NCBI RefSeq assembly: GCF_029714945.1
Contig: NZ_CP121634.1
Coordinates: 248,001-312,000, forward strand
Source: Bradyrhizobium sp. CIAT3101
Lineage (GTDB): Bacteria; Pseudomonadota; Alphaproteobacteria; Rhizobiales; Xanthobacteraceae
DNA length: 64,000 nt
Direction: 5' to 3'
Shown here: positions 48,517 to 58,396 of the stretch, piece by piece
Position numbering within the stretch: the first letter of the stretch is position 1
Layout: every line of letters begins with the position of its first letter
Translations under genes and position numbers: made by a program
Notes under the pieces: model-generated
Seen by the model: only the letters and a program-made list of their open reading frames with translations
Database searches by the model: none
Told to the model about the DNA's origin: nothing

Positions 48517-48987
48517 ATGTTGCGTTTCAAGATCCTGGCCTCGGTGGTTCCCCTGTTGGCGGCTGCGGTGTTCGCCCGCAACGAGATCGGATCGGTCTCG
48601 CATCCCTGCATCGCCTTCGGCGAGACCTCGGTCGAGCTCACCTCCCTGTTCTGGACCGCCGGCGTGCATGTCGCCTTCACCGAGGATCCGGAACGGGCCA
48701 CGGTACGGGTTCAAATCACCGACGATGCCGACGCTGCCGACTTCGCGGTCGTCGACGATGGCGCAAGCGACGAGCCGGGCGCCTGCCAGGGCAATCCGTC
48801 GACCCGCCTCATTACGATTGCCTCACAGCCCGTCGACGGCGGCCCGGTGATCTATCTCACCACCGACGGCCCGGCCGATTACCGCATCTATGTCCGGTCG
48901 AAGACGTTCTCGCAGAAAGAAGCGGCAGCCCTGATCGTCGGCGCCCGCGGCAACCGCCCGCTCCCCCTCCAGGCCGCCTCGCTTTAA
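48517..48987 (+). CDS. Small exported protein of unknown function
   Basis: A 156-residue protein with a probable Sec signal or N-terminal anchor (MLRFKILASVVPLLAAAVFA). The remainder is acidic, with VHVAFTEDPERATVRVQITDD and YIRSK-like YVRSKTFSQKEAAAL near the end. I do not recognise a family. Codon use is normal and it lies between comM and a sensor kinase on the same strand, so it is likely a real gene. Location is periplasmic or membrane-linked by prediction. Confidence 0.65.
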   Translation: MLRFKILASVVPLLAAAVFARNEIGSVSHPCIAFGETSVELTSLFWTAGVHVAFTEDPERATVRVQITDDADAADFAVVDDGASDEPGACQGNPSTRLITIASQPVDGGPVIYLTTDGPADYRIYVRSKTFSQKEAAALIVGARGNRPLPLQAASL

Positions 48988-49111
48988 GGCGTTAACACCT
49001 CGTCAACCCTGTTTGGAGGCCGCCGCAAAGCCTCAAGTTGTTCGCAAGGTCCGCGAGACATCGTCGCGAACGGCGGTGGCAGGTTTCGGATAAGAGTCGG
49101 GGTCGGTGGCA

Positions 49112-51337
49112 ATGGGTCGGACGTTCCGGATCAAGGTGCGCATGCGCCGCTTCAGGCGACAGCACCCCAAGATTGCCTTCGCGATCCGCTCCTTCATGAT
49201 CTTCTCGGCCACGTTCGGCGGCGCCTATGGCTTCGTCACCGGCAGCCGCGCGCCGAATTCGGGCTACGATCCCAACGCGTTTGCGATCGGTGCGAGCTTC
49301 CTGTTTGCACTGGCCTGCCTCGGGCTGGCAACGCTGAGCATGCGGCTGCGTTTCGTCAACAAGCGGATGAAGAAGCTCGCCGCCCACAACGAGGTGCTGA
49401 TCGATCGCAATTGGGAGCTGAAGGAAGCCGAAGAGCGCGCCCGCAGCCTGTTCGAATCGCAGGGCGATCTGATCGTGCTGCGCGACCATCAAGGACGGAT
49501 CACCTTCGCCAACGACGCCTATTGCGGGTTGGCCGGACAGGAGCGCGGCGCGCTGGTCGGCACGCGTTTCGATTTCGACGTGCTGGAGCAGGGCGATAGC
49601 GCCCGTGAAAGCAACGGCACCCGCATCCACGATCAGAAGATCGCAACGCCGGTCGGCGCGCGCTGGATCGCCTGGCGCGAGGGCTTCGTGCGGCACGACG
49701 CCGGTCAGCCCGCGGAATTGCAGAGTGTCGGGCGCGACGTCACCGACCGCACCGAGACCGAACGCGCGCTGTCGGATGCCCGCGACCAGGCCGACGCCGC
49801 CAACCGTGCCAAATCGCGCTTCCTTGCGATGGCCTCGCACGAGATCCGCACGCCGCTGAACGGCATCATCGGCATGGGCGGCCTCCTGCTCGACACCTCG
49901 CTGACGCCGGAGCAAACGACCTACGCCCGGGCGGTGAAAACCTCGGGCGAAGCGCTGATGGCGCTGATCGAGGAGCTGCTCGACTATTCCAAGATCGAAG
50001 CCGGCAAGCTCGATCTCGACCAGCGTCCCTTTGCGCTCTCGACCATGATCGAGGAGATCACCGAGCTGCTGGCGCCGCGCGCGCAGGCGAAAAACCTCGA
50101 GATCGCGGCTTACGTCGACGAGCGCCTTCCGCTGGAAGTCGTCGGTGACGCCGCACGGCTGCGCCAGGTGCTGCTCAACCTCGCCGGCAACGCCATCAAG
50201 TTCACCGCAAGCGGCGGCGTGGCGCTGATCGTCGAACCCGGCATCTGGCCGAACGAGATCAGTTTTCTGGTCCGCGATACCGGCATTGGCATCGCGCCGG
50301 ACGCGCAGCAGCGTATCTTCCGCGAATTCGAGCAGGCCGACGACCGCGTCGCCCGCACCTATGGCGGCACCGGGCTTGGCCTCGCCATCTCCGAGCGCAT
50401 CGTCAAGCGCATGGGCGGTCGCATCACGTTGGAGAGCGCGCCGGCTCAGGGCTCGACCTTCGAGGTCGCAATCCCGCTCGCGCCGTCGCACGGCGACGCC
50501 GGACATACCGCGTTTCCGAGCCCCGATCTCGCCGGCAAGTCGATCCTGCTGGTGGCCGACGGCATCGAAGCGTCGCTGATCGCGCGGCGGCTGGAACGCT
50601 GGGGTGGCCAGACCTGCCTGGTCTCCGATACGTCCGTCGCGGAAGCGTTGCTGCCGGAACGCCCATGGCATGCGGTGCTGATCGACCGCGCGCTCGGTCC
50701 GGTCGTTGCCGACCGCCTGGGCGACATCGCCCGTGGTCACGCGACGCAGCGGCTCGTGCTGCTGACGCCGAGTTCGCGTCACGACAAGCTTTCGCCGGCC
50801 TTCACCGGCTTCCTGGTCAAGCCATTGCGCGCAGCCTCCCTCGCCGCGCGTCTTGCGCTGACGCCCGAAGTCGCCTCGCCCGATCTCGCGCCCGAGCCAG
50901 TCGAGCCTGCCGCGATCAAAACGCCCGCGAAAGGTCTTTCGATCCTCGTCGCCGAAGACAACGAGATCAACGCGCTGTTGATGCGGTCGCTCCTCACAAA
51001 ACTCGGTCACCGCGTCGTCATTGCGGTCCATGGCGAGGCCGCACTGGAATCCTGGCTCGCGGCGGGCTCGGCCGGCACGCCCTATGATCTGGTCTTGATG
51101 GACATCCAGATGCCGCAGCTCGACGGCATCGAGACAACGAAACGCATCCGCGCCCATGAGACGGCCACCGGCGGCCGCCACACGCCGATCCTCGCGCTCA
51201 CCGCGAACACGCTGGTGGAAGATCGCTATGCCTGCTTCGAGGCGGGCATGAACGGGTTTCTGATCAAGCCGCTCGATCGCGAGAAGCTGGACGAGGCCTT
51301 GGCGGGATTGGCCGCGTCGCGGCAGCTGGCGGTGTAG
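49112..51337 (+). CDS. Hybrid sensor histidine kinase with two receiver domains
   Basis: A 741-residue inner-membrane kinase. Two membrane segments (about 23-43 and 57-77) are joined by a short loop, and a PAS domain covers about 105-215. The dimerisation helix carries the phospho-accepting H243 (SHEIRTPL), then the ATPase domain with NAIKF, DTGIGIAP and GTGLGLAI. Two receiver domains follow: the first keeps the acceptor D525 but has only one acidic residue in its first pocket (VAD), so it is atypical. The second is canonical, with D664 and MDIQMPQLDG. No HPt domain or partner regulator is nearby. The signal is unknown. Confidence 0.9.
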   Translation: MGRTFRIKVRMRRFRRQHPKIAFAIRSFMIFSATFGGAYGFVTGSRAPNSGYDPNAFAIGASFLFALACLGLATLSMRLRFVNKRMKKLAAHNEVLIDRNWELKEAEERARSLFESQGDLIVLRDHQGRITFANDAYCGLAGQERGALVGTRFDFDVLEQGDSARESNGTRIHDQKIATPVGARWIAWREGFVRHDAGQPAELQSVGRDVTDRTETERALSDARDQADAANRAKSRFLAMASHEIRTPLNGIIGMGGLLLDTSLTPEQTTYARAVKTSGEALMALIEELLDYSKIEAGKLDLDQRPFALSTMIEEITELLAPRAQAKNLEIAAYVDERLPLEVVGDAARLRQVLLNLAGNAIKFTASGGVALIVEPGIWPNEISFLVRDTGIGIAPDAQQRIFREFEQADDRVARTYGGTGLGLAISERIVKRMGGRITLESAPAQGSTFEVAIPLAPSHGDAGHTAFPSPDLAGKSILLVADGIEASLIARRLERWGGQTCLVSDTSVAEALLPERPWHAVLIDRALGPVVADRLGDIARGHATQRLVLLTPSSRHDKLSPAFTGFLVKPLRAASLAARLALTPEVASPDLAPEPVEPAAIKTPAKGLSILVAEDNEINALLMRSLLTKLGHRVVIAVHGEAALESWLAAGSAGTPYDLVLMDIQMPQLDGIETTKRIRAHETATGGRHTPILALTANTLVEDRYACFEAGMNGFLIKPLDREKLDEALAGLAASRQLAV

Positions 51338-51354
51338 CGGCAGGCGACACGGCC

Positions 51355-51449
51355 GTAGGGTGGGCAAAGCGAAGCGTGCCCACGTATTTGCATTTGGCAA
51401 TACGGATAGAGGCCGTGGGCACAGCGCTTCGCGCCTTTGCCCACCCTAC
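51355..51449. repeat. Family C palindromic element, copy 2
   Basis: A 95 bp element with the same perfect 15 bp ends as the copy at 36636 (51355-51369 and 51435-51449). It begins 18 bp after the kinase stop codon, mirroring the position of copy 1 just after hemW. Confidence 0.85.
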
Positions 51450-51561
51450 GGCACTGATCGACAACTTCACGACAACCTGATATCGGCCGGCAATCGACGA
51501 TTGAAATCGACTGCGCGGCGCGCCACCATCCTCCGGGGCATTTGAATCGAGGATTTTGCGC

Positions 51562-52191
51562 ATGGGTGTGCTTGTCCGGCTCGCAATCATTGTCCTTCTC
51601 GCTGGTCTCTCCCCGGGCGCTGCCGCCGATACGCCGGAACTCATCTCATCGCTCAAGCAAGGCGGCTATGTGCTGGTGTTTCGGCATACCGCGACCGACG
51701 ACAGCCAGAAGGACGTCTATCCCTTCAAGTTCGACGACATGAGTGCCCAGCGCCAGCTGAGTGAGAAGGGCAGGGATATGGCGCGTCAGATCGGGGCGGC
51801 AATCCAGGAGCGCGCGATTCCGATCGGGAATGTCTACACGAGCCGTCTGAACCGCGCGATCGAAGCTGGCAAGCTGATCGCCGGCAAGGAGGGTAAACCG
51901 GTCGACGCATTGACGGACAGCAGCAACGCCAGCGCATCGGGAATGGCAAACCCCACCGCGGCGAACGCAAAGGCCGGAGCGGCCGTGCGTCAGCTCGTCG
52001 ATCAATCTCCGGCCCCCGGCACGAACACCGTCCTCGTCACGCACAAGACGAACATTGCCGATGCCTTCGGCAAGGAGGCCGGAGACGTTCAGGAAGGCGA
52101 AGCCTTCGTCTACCGGGCCAACGGTTCCGGGCCCGCGACTTTCATGGCACGCATCAAGTTCGCAGATTGGACGGCAAAGGCCGGCAAATAG
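51562..52191 (+). CDS. Exported histidine-phosphatase-superfamily protein
   Basis: A 209-residue protein with a Sec signal (VLVRLAIIVLLAGLSPGAAA) followed by a phosphoglycerate-mutase-like domain. The catalytic motif reads FRHTATDD in place of the common RHG, with LSEKGRDMARQIG and VTHKTNIADAFG (the second catalytic His region) following. Activity is plausible but the altered RHG third position is unusual. It should be periplasmic. GAGGA supports the ATG at 51562 over a TTG two codons earlier. Confidence 0.82.
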   Translation: MGVLVRLAIIVLLAGLSPGAAADTPELISSLKQGGYVLVFRHTATDDSQKDVYPFKFDDMSAQRQLSEKGRDMARQIGAAIQERAIPIGNVYTSRLNRAIEAGKLIAGKEGKPVDALTDSSNASASGMANPTAANAKAGAAVRQLVDQSPAPGTNTVLVTHKTNIADAFGKEAGDVQEGEAFVYRANGSGPATFMARIKFADWTAKAGK

Positions 52192-52203
52192 GAGGCTGCG
52201 AAG

Positions 52204-53160
52204 CTACAGCCGCCTCAGCGCCACGCTCTCCACCGCATGATCCGCGCCCTTCTTCAGGATCAGCGTCGCGCGGGGGCGGGTCGGCAGGATGTTGTCCTCG
52301 AGATTGGCGAGGTTGGTGCGTTCCCAGATCGCGGTGGCGGTGGCGGTGGCCTCCTCGTCCGACAACAGCGCATAGCGATTGAAGTAGGATTTTGGATTGG
52401 TGAACGCGGTGTCGCGCAGCGCCAGGAAGCGCTTGATGTACCAGCGCCGCAGCGCCGCCTCGTCGGCGTCGATATAGACCGAGAAGTCGAAGAAGTCGGA
52501 GACCACGGGCACTGCCTTGCCGTCACGCGGCAGCTTGCCGGTCTGCAGCACGTTGACGCCCTCGACGATCAGGATGTCGGGCTGGTCGACCTCGGCCCAT
52601 TCGTTCGGCACGATGTCGTAGGTCAGATGCGAATAGACCGGCGAGCGCACATGGCGGCGGCCCGCCTTGATGTCGGACAGGAAGTTGAGCAGCAGCTGCA
52701 GGTCGTAGCTTTCCGGAAAGCCTTTCTTCTGAAGGATGCCTTGCTGCTCGAGCAGGGCCTTCGGGTAAAGGAATCCGTCCGTCGTGATCAGCTCGACTTT
52801 CGGGCGCGGCGACCAGCGCGCCAGCAGCGCCTGGAGCACACGGGCCGTGGTCGACTTTCCGACCGCAACCGAGCCGGCGACGCCGATGATGTAGGGCACC
52901 TTGCGGTCGCGGATGTTGAGGAACTGGCGTTCCGCGTAATACAGCCGCTGCATCGCATCGACATAGATCGAGAGCAGGCGCGACAGCGGAAGATAGATGT
53001 CCTCGACTTCCTTGAGGTCGAGGCGGTCGTGCAGCGAACGCAGCCGGTCGAATTCGCCCGGCTCCAGCGTCATCGGCGTGTCGTCGCGCAACCGCGCCCA
53101 CTCTTCGCGCGTGTAGACGCGGTATGGATTATATTGCTGCTCGGGTGCGCGGATATCCAT
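52204..53160 (-). CDS. coaA: Pantothenate kinase (type I)
   Basis: Phosphorylates pantothenate, the first and controlling step in coenzyme A synthesis. A 318-residue protein with P-loop [23 protein letters not shown] and [10 protein letters not shown]. The motif [13 protein letters not shown] and the length match type I (CoaA) enzymes, which CoA inhibits by feedback. It begins 33 nt after hisE on the same strand and so is probably the last gene of the his operon. Confidence 0.95.
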   Translation of the reverse strand: MDIRAPEQQYNPYRVYTREEWARLRDDTPMTLEPGEFDRLRSLHDRLDLKEVEDIYLPLSRLLSIYVDAMQRLYYAERQFLNIRDRKVPYIIGVAGSVAVGKSTTARVLQALLARWSPRPKVELITTDGFLYPKALLEQQGILQKKGFPESYDLQLLLNFLSDIKAGRRHVRSPVYSHLTYDIVPNEWAEVDQPDILIVEGVNVLQTGKLPRDGKAVPVVSDFFDFSVYIDADEAALRRWYIKRFLALRDTAFTNPKSYFNRYALLSDEEATATATAIWERTNLANLEDNILPTRPRATLILKKGADHAVESVALRRL

Positions 53161-53193
53161 GACGCGACCTTCTCCGTAACGAGCTCAGCTCGG

Positions 53194-53520
53194 CTAGCTG
53201 CCGCTCTTGCGAGACGCTTTCTCTTCCAGCCCGGACATGTTCGTACGTTTGTCCAGCGCCGCTTCCACCTCTTCCAACTTTACGCCGCGCGCCTTGAGCA
53301 GCACAAGGAAGTGATAGAGCAGGTCGGCGCCCTCGGCGATCAGATGATCGCGATCGTTTTCGACTGCTGCGATTACGGTTTCGACTGCTTCCTCACCGAA
53401 CTTCTTGGCGCAATGTTCGGCGCCCTTGTCGAGCAGCTTGCGGGTATAGGAGCCCTCACCACCGGAGGCCGCGCGGGCATCGATGGTGACGGCGAGATCG
53501 TGGATCGTGAAACGCGGCAT
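53194..53520 (-). CDS. hisE: Phosphoribosyl-ATP diphosphatase
   Basis: Second step of histidine synthesis, converting phosphoribosyl-ATP to phosphoribosyl-AMP. A 108-residue MazG-fold protein with the acidic metal-binding pairs in KKFGEEAVETVIAA and EGADLLYHFLVLL. It is a separate gene (not fused to hisI), as usual in alphaproteobacteria. It follows hisF by 79 nt in the his operon. Confidence 0.93.
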   Translation of the reverse strand: MPRFTIHDLAVTIDARAASGGEGSYTRKLLDKGAEHCAKKFGEEAVETVIAAVENDRDHLIAEGADLLYHFLVLLKARGVKLEEVEAALDKRTNMSGLEEKASRKSGS

Positions 53521-53599
53521 ACTGAATACTCGAAACGCGCGTCTGGCCGGTTGGGCCAGTCCCCGCCGGTTGATGTAGCACTTTTATGAACGGGAGTCG

Positions 53600-54376
53600 T
53601 CAGGCATCCAGGCGCATGGGTAGTCCGCGCCGGGCCATGTGCTCCTTGGCTTCACGGATGGTGAATTCCCCGAAGTGGAAGATCGAGGCGGCGAGCACCG
53701 CGGTAGCGCGACCATCGCGGATACCGTCGACGAGGTGGTCGAGATTGCCGACGCCGCCCGAAGCGATCACGGGAACGGGAACGCTGTCGGCGATCGCCCG
53801 GGTCAGCGGGATGTCAAAGCCCTGCCGGGTGCCGTCGCGGTCCATCGAGGTGAGCAGAATTTCACCAGCGCCGAGCGAGACCACTTCCTGGGCATATTCG
53901 ATGGCGTCGATCCCGGTCGAGTTGCGGCCGCCATGGGTAAAGATCTCCCAGCGCTCGCCACCGCCGGCGCGCTTGACCCGCTTGGCGTCGATCGCCACCA
54001 CGACGCACTGCTCGCCGAATTTTTCGGCGGCTTCCTTGACGAACTCGCGTCGCGACACCGCGGCGCTGTTGATCGAGACCTTGTCGGCGCCCGCGCGCAG
54101 CAGCGTCTTGATGTCGTCCACCTTGCGGACGCCACCGCCGACGGTCACCGGCATGAAGCAGGCCTCTGCGGTGCGCCGGACCACGTCCAGCATGATGCCG
54201 CGGTTCTCATGGGTCGCGGTGATGTCGAGAAAAGTCAGCTCGTCGGCGCCGGCGGCGTCATAGGCGATCGCGGCTTCGACGGGGTCGCCGGCGTCGCGAA
54301 GATCGACGAAGTTGACGCCCTTGACGACGCGGCCGTCCTTGACGTCGAGGCAGGGGATCACGCGCACCTTGAACAT
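53600..54376 (-). CDS. hisF: Imidazole glycerol phosphate synthase cyclase subunit HisF
   Basis: The cyclase half of the HisH-HisF complex. A 258-residue TIM-barrel protein starting [22 protein letters not shown], with the catalytic acid D11 in CLDVKDG and the second in [10 protein letters not shown]. The HisH-facing bottom of the barrel receives ammonia. It starts 3 nt after hisA in the operon. Confidence 0.96.
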   Translation of the reverse strand: MFKVRVIPCLDVKDGRVVKGVNFVDLRDAGDPVEAAIAYDAAGADELTFLDITATHENRGIMLDVVRRTAEACFMPVTVGGGVRKVDDIKTLLRAGADKVSINSAAVSRREFVKEAAEKFGEQCVVVAIDAKRVKRAGGGERWEIFTHGGRNSTGIDAIEYAQEVVSLGAGEILLTSMDRDGTRQGFDIPLTRAIADSVPVPVIASGGVGNLDHLVDGIRDGRATAVLAASIFHFGEFTIREAKEHMARRGLPMRLDA

Positions 54377-54379
54377 GTG

Positions 54380-55126
54380 TCAGCTCCCGGGCGCGTTGCG
54401 GATCAGGGTGAGGGCGGCGGCGGGGTCGAGCCGGCCGTCATAGAGCGCACGGCCGGCGATCGCACCGGCGAGCTTTTTCGCGCGCGGTGTCAGCATGGCC
54501 TTGACGTCCTCGATCGAGGCGAGGCCGCCCGACGCAATCACGGGAATCGAGATGGCGTCTGCCAGCGCAATGGTCGCATCGAGGTTCAGGCCCTTGAGTA
54601 GGCCATCGCGCGCGATGTCGGTGAAGATGATGGCGGCGACGCCGGCATCCTCGAAACGCTGCGCGATCTCCAGCACGGTGACCTGCGAGGTCTCGGCCCA
54701 GCCTTCGACCGCGACCTTGCCGTCGCGCGCGTCGAGCCCGACCGCGACGCGGCCGGGGAATTTCTTTGCGGCCGCTTTCACCAGCTCCGGATCGCGCACC
54801 GCAGCGGTGCCGATGATGACGCGGGTGATGCCTTTTTCGAGCCAGGCTTCGACGGTCGCGAGATCGCGAATGCCGCCGCCGAGCTGCACCGGGATCTTGA
54901 TCGTCTTCAGCATCGCCTCGACGGCCTGCGCATTCACCGGCTTGCCGGCAAAGGCGCCGTCGAGATCGACGACATGGAGATATTCAAAACCCTGCTCGAC
55001 GAAGCTCTGCGCTTGGGCGGCGGGATCGAGATTGAACACGGTCGCACGCGCCATGTCGCCTTGCTCGAGGCGCACGCATTGGCCGTTCTTGAGGTCGATG
55101 GCAGGAAAGAGAATCACGGTTTCCAT
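54380..55126 (-). CDS. hisA: ProFAR isomerase HisA
   Basis: Isomerises the ProFAR intermediate of histidine synthesis. A 248-residue TIM barrel beginning [20 protein letters not shown], with the catalytic D in FPAIDL and a second acid in FTDIARDG. The start at 55126 overlaps the 3' end of hisH by 13 nt, so the two genes are tightly coupled. Confidence 0.96.
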   Translation of the reverse strand: METVILFPAIDLKNGQCVRLEQGDMARATVFNLDPAAQAQSFVEQGFEYLHVVDLDGAFAGKPVNAQAVEAMLKTIKIPVQLGGGIRDLATVEAWLEKGITRVIIGTAAVRDPELVKAAAKKFPGRVAVGLDARDGKVAVEGWAETSQVTVLEIAQRFEDAGVAAIIFTDIARDGLLKGLNLDATIALADAISIPVIASGGLASIEDVKAMLTPRAKKLAGAIAGRALYDGRLDPAAALTLIRNAPGS

Positions 55127-55764
55127 CGCAAAAAGTTCGAGATCAGGGCTAGCCCAAAACGCTGGCTCTTCTCGGGGTGAAACTGCGTACCGATGGCGGT
55201 GTCCTTCGCGACGATCGCGGTGACGGGACCGCCGTAATCGGCGCGCGCGAGCACGTCCGCCTCGTTGGCGGCGTTGAGGTGGTAGGAGTGCACGAAATAG
55301 GCGTGCTGGCCCTTGGGACCGAGCGGCAGCTTGTTCAGCACCGGATGCTCCGCGAGCACATCGAGCGTATTCCAGCCCATGTGCGGGATCTTCAGGCTCT
55401 CGTCGCGCGGCGTGATCTTCTCGACGTCGCCGCCGATCCAGTTGAGGCCTTCGGTGATGACATGTTCCTTGCCGCGGCTCGCCATCAGCTGCATGCCGAC
55501 GCAGATGCCGAAGAACGGCCGCGCCTTGACGCGGACCGCTTCGGTGATCGCCTCGACCATGCCGTTGACGGCATCGAGCCCGCGCCGGCAATCGGCGAAG
55601 GCGCCGACGCCCGGGAGCACCAGACGATCGGCCTCGTAGGCCTGATCGGGATCGCTGGTGACGAACACCTTTTGCGGATTTTCCAGGCCGCGCGCGGCGC
55701 GCTCGAATGCTTTCGCGGCGGAATGCAGATTCCCGGAACCGTAATCGATGATGGCGACGCTCAT
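55114..55764 (-). CDS. hisH: Imidazole glycerol phosphate synthase glutaminase subunit HisH
   Basis: The glutamine-hydrolysing subunit that feeds ammonia to HisF. A 216-residue class I glutamine amidotransferase with the nucleophile Cys in [11 protein letters not shown], and His and Glu in [10 protein letters not shown] completing the triad. [12 protein letters not shown] is the conserved oxyanion region. The ATG at 55764 lies next to the end of the DUF2628 gene and overlaps its stop (ATGA). Confidence 0.96.
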   Translation of the reverse strand: MSVAIIDYGSGNLHSAAKAFERAARGLENPQKVFVTSDPDQAYEADRLVLPGVGAFADCRRGLDAVNGMVEAITEAVRVKARPFFGICVGMQLMASRGKEHVITEGLNWIGGDVEKITPRDESLKIPHMGWNTLDVLAEHPVLNKLPLGPKGQHAYFVHSYHLNAANEADVLARADYGGPVTAIVAKDTAIGTQFHPEKSQRFGLALISNFLRWKP

Positions 55765-56291
55765 CTTGACCCTCCCGGTTCTGGAAACAATCCAATGATG
55801 CCGCCGGCCGGAATCGGCGGCGGGTTGGAAAATTGCTGACCCGGCACGTTGCGGGTCGGCGGCGGGCCGCCGCGATCGACAGCCCATTGATCGTTGACGA
55901 TGCCGCGCTGCTTCTGGCTCCAGCGCTCGAAGAAACGCCGCTCCGCGGTGTCCTCGTCATCGGCGACGACGACATCGAGTTGCCGCCAGCTGCCGCGTGA
56001 GAGAGTCCAGCGGCGCAGGCTCGAGGCCTCGAAGCCCATCAGCAGCGCGACGATGATGTTGGCGAAGAAGATCGAGCCCCGGCCGACGCCGAGACTATGC
56101 AGCCCGGCATCGAACGCGGCGAGGAAGACGATCCAGCCGATCAGGGCCAGCCAAAGCCTGTTCCAGGCCAGCCAGAACGGACCGAACACCATGGCCCAGA
56201 AATGGAAGCCGTCGCGCACGAACACGAATTTGTCGGTCGCGCGCAGGTCGGCCCCGCCTGGGGTGGGAGCATGAACTGTGTAGACAGGCAT
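55761..56291 (-). CDS. DUF2628 membrane protein within his operon
   Basis: A 176-residue protein of the DUF2628 family. The N-terminus (MPVYTVHAP) is followed by [25 protein letters not shown] and two or three hydrophobic segments (about 36-90), typical of the family. The C-terminus is Pro-rich. Its role is unknown. Its start and stop are locked into the operon: it overlaps hisH by 4 nt and follows hisB by 69 nt, an arrangement kept in related genomes as far as I know. Confidence 0.82.
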   Translation of the reverse strand: MPVYTVHAPTPGGADLRATDKFVFVRDGFHFWAMVFGPFWLAWNRLWLALIGWIVFLAAFDAGLHSLGVGRGSIFFANIIVALLMGFEASSLRRWTLSRGSWRQLDVVVADDEDTAERRFFERWSQKQRGIVNDQWAVDRGGPPPTRNVPGQQFSNPPPIPAGGIIGLFPEPGGSR

Positions 56292-56360
56292 TTTCGATGC
56301 CCCGTTCTCGAGAATTGAGGTCAATGCCGCCGGCGGCGCCTGGCCACCGAAACGGAGATG

Positions 56361-56954
56361 TCAGCCGCCAAGCGAGCCCTTGGTGGACGGGATTTCGCCC
56401 GCCGCCTTGGGATCGATCGCGACCGCGGTGCGCAGCGCCCGCGCCAGGCCCTTGAAGCAGGACTCGGCGATATGGTGGCTGTTATCGCCATATAGGGTCT
56501 CGACGTGGAGAGTCACGCCGGCGTTGATAGCGAAGGCCTGGAACCACTCGCGCACCAGCTCGGTGTCGAACTCACCGATCTTGTCGCGGGGGAAGTCGGC
56601 CTTGAACACCAGGAACGGGCGGCCCGAAATGTCGATGACCACGCGCGTCAGCGTCTCGTCCATGGGCATGTGCACGCCGGCATAGCGGGTGATGCCCGCC
56701 ATGTTGCCGAGCGCCTGCCTGACCGCCTGGCCGAGCGCGATGCCGGTGTCTTCGGTGGTATGGTGATGATCAATGTGCAGGTCGCCCACCGCCTTGACCG
56801 TAAGGTCGATGCGGGAATGGCGGGCGAGGAGATCGAGCATATGGTCGAAAAAGCCGATGCCGGTCGCGATATTGGCCACGCCGGTGCCATCGAGGTTCAC
56901 GGAGACCTCGATGTCGGTTTCCTTGGTCTTGCGCTTGATCGTCGCGGTGCGCAT
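56361..56954 (-). CDS. hisB: Imidazoleglycerol-phosphate dehydratase
   Basis: Dehydrates imidazole glycerol phosphate to imidazole acetol phosphate. A 197-residue monofunctional enzyme (no phosphatase domain) with [34 protein letters not shown] and a matching second-half metal site near [15 protein letters not shown]. It is the first gene of the his operon in the window, divergent from hslV across 201 bp. Confidence 0.96.
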   Translation of the reverse strand: MRTATIKRKTKETDIEVSVNLDGTGVANIATGIGFFDHMLDLLARHSRIDLTVKAVGDLHIDHHHTTEDTGIALGQAVRQALGNMAGITRYAGVHMPMDETLTRVVIDISGRPFLVFKADFPRDKIGEFDTELVREWFQAFAINAGVTLHVETLYGDNSHHIAESCFKGLARALRTAVAIDPKAAGEIPSTKGSLGG

Positions 56955-56970
56955 TGAAAGCTGGCTTTCA
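56955..56970. promoter_or_regulatory. 16 bp palindrome touching the hisB start
   Basis: TGAAAG-CTGG-CTTTCA is a 6 bp inverted repeat directly before the hisB ATG. In the mRNA it would form a small hairpin over the ribosome site, which could limit translation. Effect is untested. Confidence 0.35.
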
Positions 56971-57155
56971 TCCTAGCTTGGAGCCGAAAACGCCTGTCTC
57001 TTAACAGCCAAATGACGCCTTCGCTACTGCGGGAACGGCTGGCCGGGCCTCTACTTCTGCCTATGGTGAGCGAATTCGGCCCGGAACGGCCCGTTGTGCC
57101 CCGGTTGTCCCTTTCGCCGCGACCGCCTAAATCAGCCGAGACAACGAGGTTTAAG

Positions 57156-57716
57156 ATGCAGGATTCCCAGAACAGCTCGCCGGTCTGGCACGGCACCACG
57201 ATTTTGACGGTCCGCAAGGGCGGCAAGGTGGTGGTCGGCGGCGACGGCCAGGTCTCGATCGGCCAGACCGTGATCAAGTCCAACGCCAAAAAGGTCCGGA
57301 AACTCGGCAAGGGCGACGTTATCGGCGGCTTCGCCGGCGCCACCGCCGACGCCTTCACGCTGTTTGAGCGGCTCGAATCCAAGCTCGAGCAATATCCGGG
57401 GCAACTGACCCGGGCCGCCGTGGAGCTCGCCAAGGACTGGCGCACCGACCGTTACCTGCGGCGGCTGGAGGCCATGATGATCGTGGCCGACAAGGACGTC
57501 TCCCTGGTCCTGACCGGGACCGGCGACGTGCTCGAGCCCGAGGCCGGCGTCATGGCGATCGGCTCCGGCGGCAATTATGCGCTGGCCGCGGCCCGCGCCC
57601 TGATCGACACCGACAAGGACGCCGAGACCATCGTCCGCCGCTCGCTCGACATCGCCGCCGACATCTGCGTCTACACCAACCGCAACGTCACCATCGAAGC
57701 GCTGACGGCCGGCTGA
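57156..57716 (+). CDS. hslV: ATP-dependent protease peptidase subunit HslV
   Basis: The threonine-protease half of the HslUV (ClpYQ) machine, a proteasome relative. A 186-residue protein in which the catalytic Thr follows a 13-residue propeptide ([10 protein letters not shown]14). The [17 protein letters not shown] segment and [16 protein letters not shown] are conserved. The ATG at 57156 is set by the propeptide length; a longer in-frame start at 57012 is not supported. It begins the hslV-DUF2585-hslU group. Confidence 0.95.
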   Translation: MQDSQNSSPVWHGTTILTVRKGGKVVVGGDGQVSIGQTVIKSNAKKVRKLGKGDVIGGFAGATADAFTLFERLESKLEQYPGQLTRAAVELAKDWRTDRYLRRLEAMMIVADKDVSLVLTGTGDVLEPEAGVMAIGSGGNYALAAARALIDTDKDAETIVRRSLDIAADICVYTNRNVTIEALTAG

Positions 57717-57720
57717 GCGG

Positions 57721-58344
57721 ATGGCATTGGCCCGCAGCGACAGCCCGACCCGACCCGCGTTTCCGGCGCTCGCCTGGGTCGGCATCGCGCTGTTGCTGCT
57801 GGCGCTGCAGGCCTCGATCCTGTTCGCGATGGGGCGGGTGCCGATCTGCACCTGCGGCTATGTCAAGCTCTGGCACGGCGCGGTGAACAGCTCGGAGAAC
57901 TCCCAGCACATCGCCGACTGGTACAGTTTCTCGCACGTGCTGCACGGCTTCCTGTTCTACGGACTGACCTGGCTCTTGTTCTCGCGGCGCTTGACCTCTT
58001 TGCAGCTCTCCTGGCCGGCGCGGCTGATCATCGCGATGCTGATCGAGGGCGCCTGGGAGATCGTCGAGAACTCGCCGTTCATCATCGAGCGCTACCGCGC
58101 CGGCACGATCTCGCTGGATTATTTCGGCGACAGCATCGTCAACTCGGTCTCTGACAATCTGTTCATGGTGCTGGGGTTCCTCACCGCGCGCGTGCTGCCG
58201 ATTCCTGCAACCGTCGTGATCGGGCTTGCCTTCGAGATCATGCTGGCGCTGCACATTCGCGACAATCTGACGCTCAACGTGCTGATGCTCATCCATCCGA
58301 TCGAGGCCGTGAAGCAATGGCAATCCGGTCCGCCGATCATTTGA
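57721..58344 (+). CDS. DUF2585 (UPF0314) membrane protein between hslV and hslU
   Basis: A 207-residue polytopic membrane protein with four or five hydrophobic segments (about 17-37, 70-90, 98-112, 140-165 and 170-185). [11 protein letters not shown] and [21 protein letters not shown] are conserved features of the UPF0314 family. It starts 4 nt after hslV and ends 52 nt before hslU. Its place between the two protease genes is kept in related genomes as far as I know. No function is established. Confidence 0.85.
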   Translation: MALARSDSPTRPAFPALAWVGIALLLLALQASILFAMGRVPICTCGYVKLWHGAVNSSENSQHIADWYSFSHVLHGFLFYGLTWLLFSRRLTSLQLSWPARLIIAMLIEGAWEIVENSPFIIERYRAGTISLDYFGDSIVNSVSDNLFMVLGFLTARVLPIPATVVIGLAFEIMLALHIRDNLTLNVLMLIHPIEAVKQWQSGPPII

Positions 58345-58396
58345 CGGTCAAAAAACCGGCTTGTCCCCGCCGGCTTCTAATCCTAGCTAAGGTCCC

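Noticed and set aside
48992..51400. An 802-codon open frame on the minus strand opposite the hybrid kinase
   Set aside because: It is low-complexity (Arg, Gln, Asp, Ala-rich), has no domain, and overlaps a fully convincing kinase gene.
56977..57005. A possible heat-shock promoter before hslV (CTTG, 17 bases, CTCTTAAC)
   Set aside because: The spacing is right but the -10 box matches poorly, so it is not listed as a feature.
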